Under the pieces are notes generated by a model. The model saw only the letters and a list, made by a program, of their open reading frames with translations. It was not told the DNA's origin and did not search any database. A DNA stretch of 5,239 nucleotides from Bacteroidota bacterium (GTDB lineage Bacteria; Bacteroidota; Ignavibacteria; SZUA-365): NCBI GenBank assembly GCA_018224345.1, contig JAGTUW010000394.1:1-5239 (forward strand). The letters run 5' to 3'. The position numbers were made by a program, and so were the translations under genes. Below, in pieces: positions 4,137 to 5,239 of the stretch. Within the stretch, counting starts at the first letter, position 1. Every line of letters begins with the position of its first letter.

Positions 4137-5239
4137 TTGCAAGTATTGATCAACAGCAAGAACGACGTGACGCATGAAATCGAGATCAATGTCCCGAACG
4201 AAGAGCTGCAGCCACATTTCGAAAAGGCATATCGTGAAGAGGCGAAAAAGATCGTGATTCCCGGTTTCCGTCGTGGACGCGTGCCGTTGCAGATCATCAA
4301 GAAGCGCTTCGGCAAGGAAATCGAGTATCAGGTCATAGAAAAACTGTCCAACGATTTTTTCCGTGATGCGCTCGAGGAACGGGATATCAAGCCGATAGGC
4401 CAACCCGTGCTGCACGAACTGACATATGAGCCGGGTGAAGATTTGACGATGAAGGTCTCGTATGAAACCGAGCCGGATGTTGTGGCCAGTGACTATCTCG
4501 GTGTTCAACTCGAGCGGCTCGTCCATACAGTCACCGAGGATGAAATCGACGATCAGATTCAGCACTTCCGTAAATTGCGTCGTTCGCTGGAACCGGTAGA
4601 GAAAGCCGAGGATGAAGAGACTCTGGTGACGGTTGATATTCAGATGCTCGACGCAGACGGCAACCCGATTCCGGAAAAACGGAATGAGAACCTGCAAGTG
4701 GAACTCGATGACGAAGAAGTCAACAGAGACCTTGTCGCTGAGTTGCTGAACATGAAAGTGGGAGAGGAAAAAAAGGTCGAGCTGACGCATACGCATGGCG
4801 ACCATGAACATACCGAGCATGCCTTCATCAAGGTAAAGAGCATTGAACGAGTTACTCTTCCGGAAGTCGACGATGATTTTGTCAAGGAAATCAGTGAAGG
4901 CAAGGCGACAACCGTAGAGGAATTCCGGACCTTCCTGCGGGATGGAATCGGGAATGCCTGGAAAAAACGTTACGATCAACAACTTGAACAGGATCTGGTT
5001 CAGGAAATCATCAAACGCAACGATTTCGTTGTTCCGGAATCTCTGGTCGACAATATGCTCGAGGAAGTCCAGAAACAGGAAAAAGAACGATTGCCGGGCA
5101 AGGAATTTCCTGCGGATCTGGATATGGAGAAATACCGCGAATCCCGCCTTCCCGAAGCCCGTTCCACAGTAAAGTGGATGTTCCTGCGCGACAGTATGGT
5201 AGAGCAGGAGGGAATTTCTCTCGAGGATGCTGATGTTGA
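4137..5239 (+). CDS. tig: Trigger factor, ribosome-associated chaperone (3' end cut by window)
   Basis: Trigger factor binds the ribosome exit tunnel through protein L23 and shields nascent chains. 367 codons are visible of a family usually near 430-450 residues; the frame stays open to the window edge (the final TGA is out of frame). Start TTG is chosen because of the Shine-Dalgarno site and because the ribosome-docking signature GFRRGRVP then falls at residues 43-50, the same numbering as in the E. coli protein. Residues 1-~115 are the ribosome-binding domain. Residues ~157-240 correspond to the FKBP-type prolyl isomerase domain, but it is degenerate: most active-site aromatics are missing and a histidine-rich stretch HTHGDHEHTEH lies at 218-228. 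From LPEVDDDFVKEI (~241) onward is the helical C-terminal substrate-binding domain. It follows tRNA-Leu by 34 bases. Downstream clpP/clpX would be the usual neighbours but are outside the window. Confidence 0.96.
   Translation, partial: MQVLINSKNDVTHEIEINVPNEELQPHFEKAYREEAKKIVIPGFRRGRVPLQIIKKRFGKEIEYQVIEKLSNDFFRDALEERDIKPIGQPVLHELTYEPGEDLTMKVSYETEPDVVASDYLGVQLERLVHTVTEDEIDDQIQHFRKLRRSLEPVEKAEDEETLVTVDIQMLDADGNPIPEKRNENLQVELDDEEVNRDLVAELLNMKVGEEKKVELTHTHGDHEHTEHAFIKVKSIERVTLPEVDDDFVKEISEGKATTVEEFRTFLRDGIGNAWKKRYDQQLEQDLVQEIIKRNDFVVPESLVDNMLEEVQKQEKERLPGKEFPADLDMEKYRESRLPEARSTVKWMFLRDSMVEQEGISLEDADV

Noticed and set aside
4110..4982. 290-codon open frame on the minus strand
   Set aside because: It lies wholly antisense to the trigger factor gene, which has an unmistakable family signature in the forward frame. 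The minus-strand product has no recognisable domain and is a shadow produced by codon use.
5237..5239. TGA at the window end as stop codon of tig
   Set aside because: It is out of frame: the last full codon of tig is GTT at 5235-5237, leaving GA of the next codon, and about 70 residues of the family are still missing.

Overview
The window looks like a chromosomal segment of a moderately GC-rich bacterium of the Bacteroidota/Chlorobiota (FCB) group. The best evidence is a type IX secretion (T9SS) C-terminal sorting domain on the second gene, a secretion system largely confined to that group. The general style of the first protein (GIG-x-x-x-P tail-fibre motif, YadA-type head repeats, S74 chaperone) also fits Ignavibacteria/Kapabacteria-like lineages, but genus-level placement is not possible from sequence reading alone.

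Layout. 1-92 is a tandem array of a 7-bp AT-rich repeat that probably continues upstream of the window. 93-380 is non-coding and contains a 94-bp foldback (212-305). 381-2300 and 2297-2791 form a two-gene operon with an ATGA stop/start overlap. The first gene encodes a secreted fibrous protein with twelve 14-residue YadA-like head repeats, a C-terminal S74 intramolecular chaperone and a coiled coil. The second encodes a small secreted protein ending in a T9SS sorting domain. A short intergenic region with several hairpins (2792-3026) leads to a small cytoplasmic zinc-ribbon protein (3027-3383).

3384-4018 is a gene-free stretch of about 635 bases. It holds eight and a half copies of a 19-bp GC-rich tandem repeat (3412-3572), a long inverted repeat that would form a 15-bp RNA stem (3724-3784), another inverted repeat (3848-3882) and a 17-bp tandem duplication (3913-3946). 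Then come a tRNA-Leu(UAG) gene (4019-4102) and, 34 bases later, the trigger factor gene tig (4137 to the window edge). The tig gene starts with TTG and runs off the window in frame; the TGA at the very end is out of frame.

How it fits together. The left part is accessory (surface or secreted fibre operon, repeats); the right part is housekeeping (tRNA, ribosome-associated chaperone). The boundary is a repeat-rich intergenic region that is a plausible landing or remnant site for mobile DNA, although no transposase or integrase gene is present. No clear new defence or mobile system is visible. The most interesting items are the fibre/T9SS gene pair, the 19-bp repeat array and the long inverted repeats.
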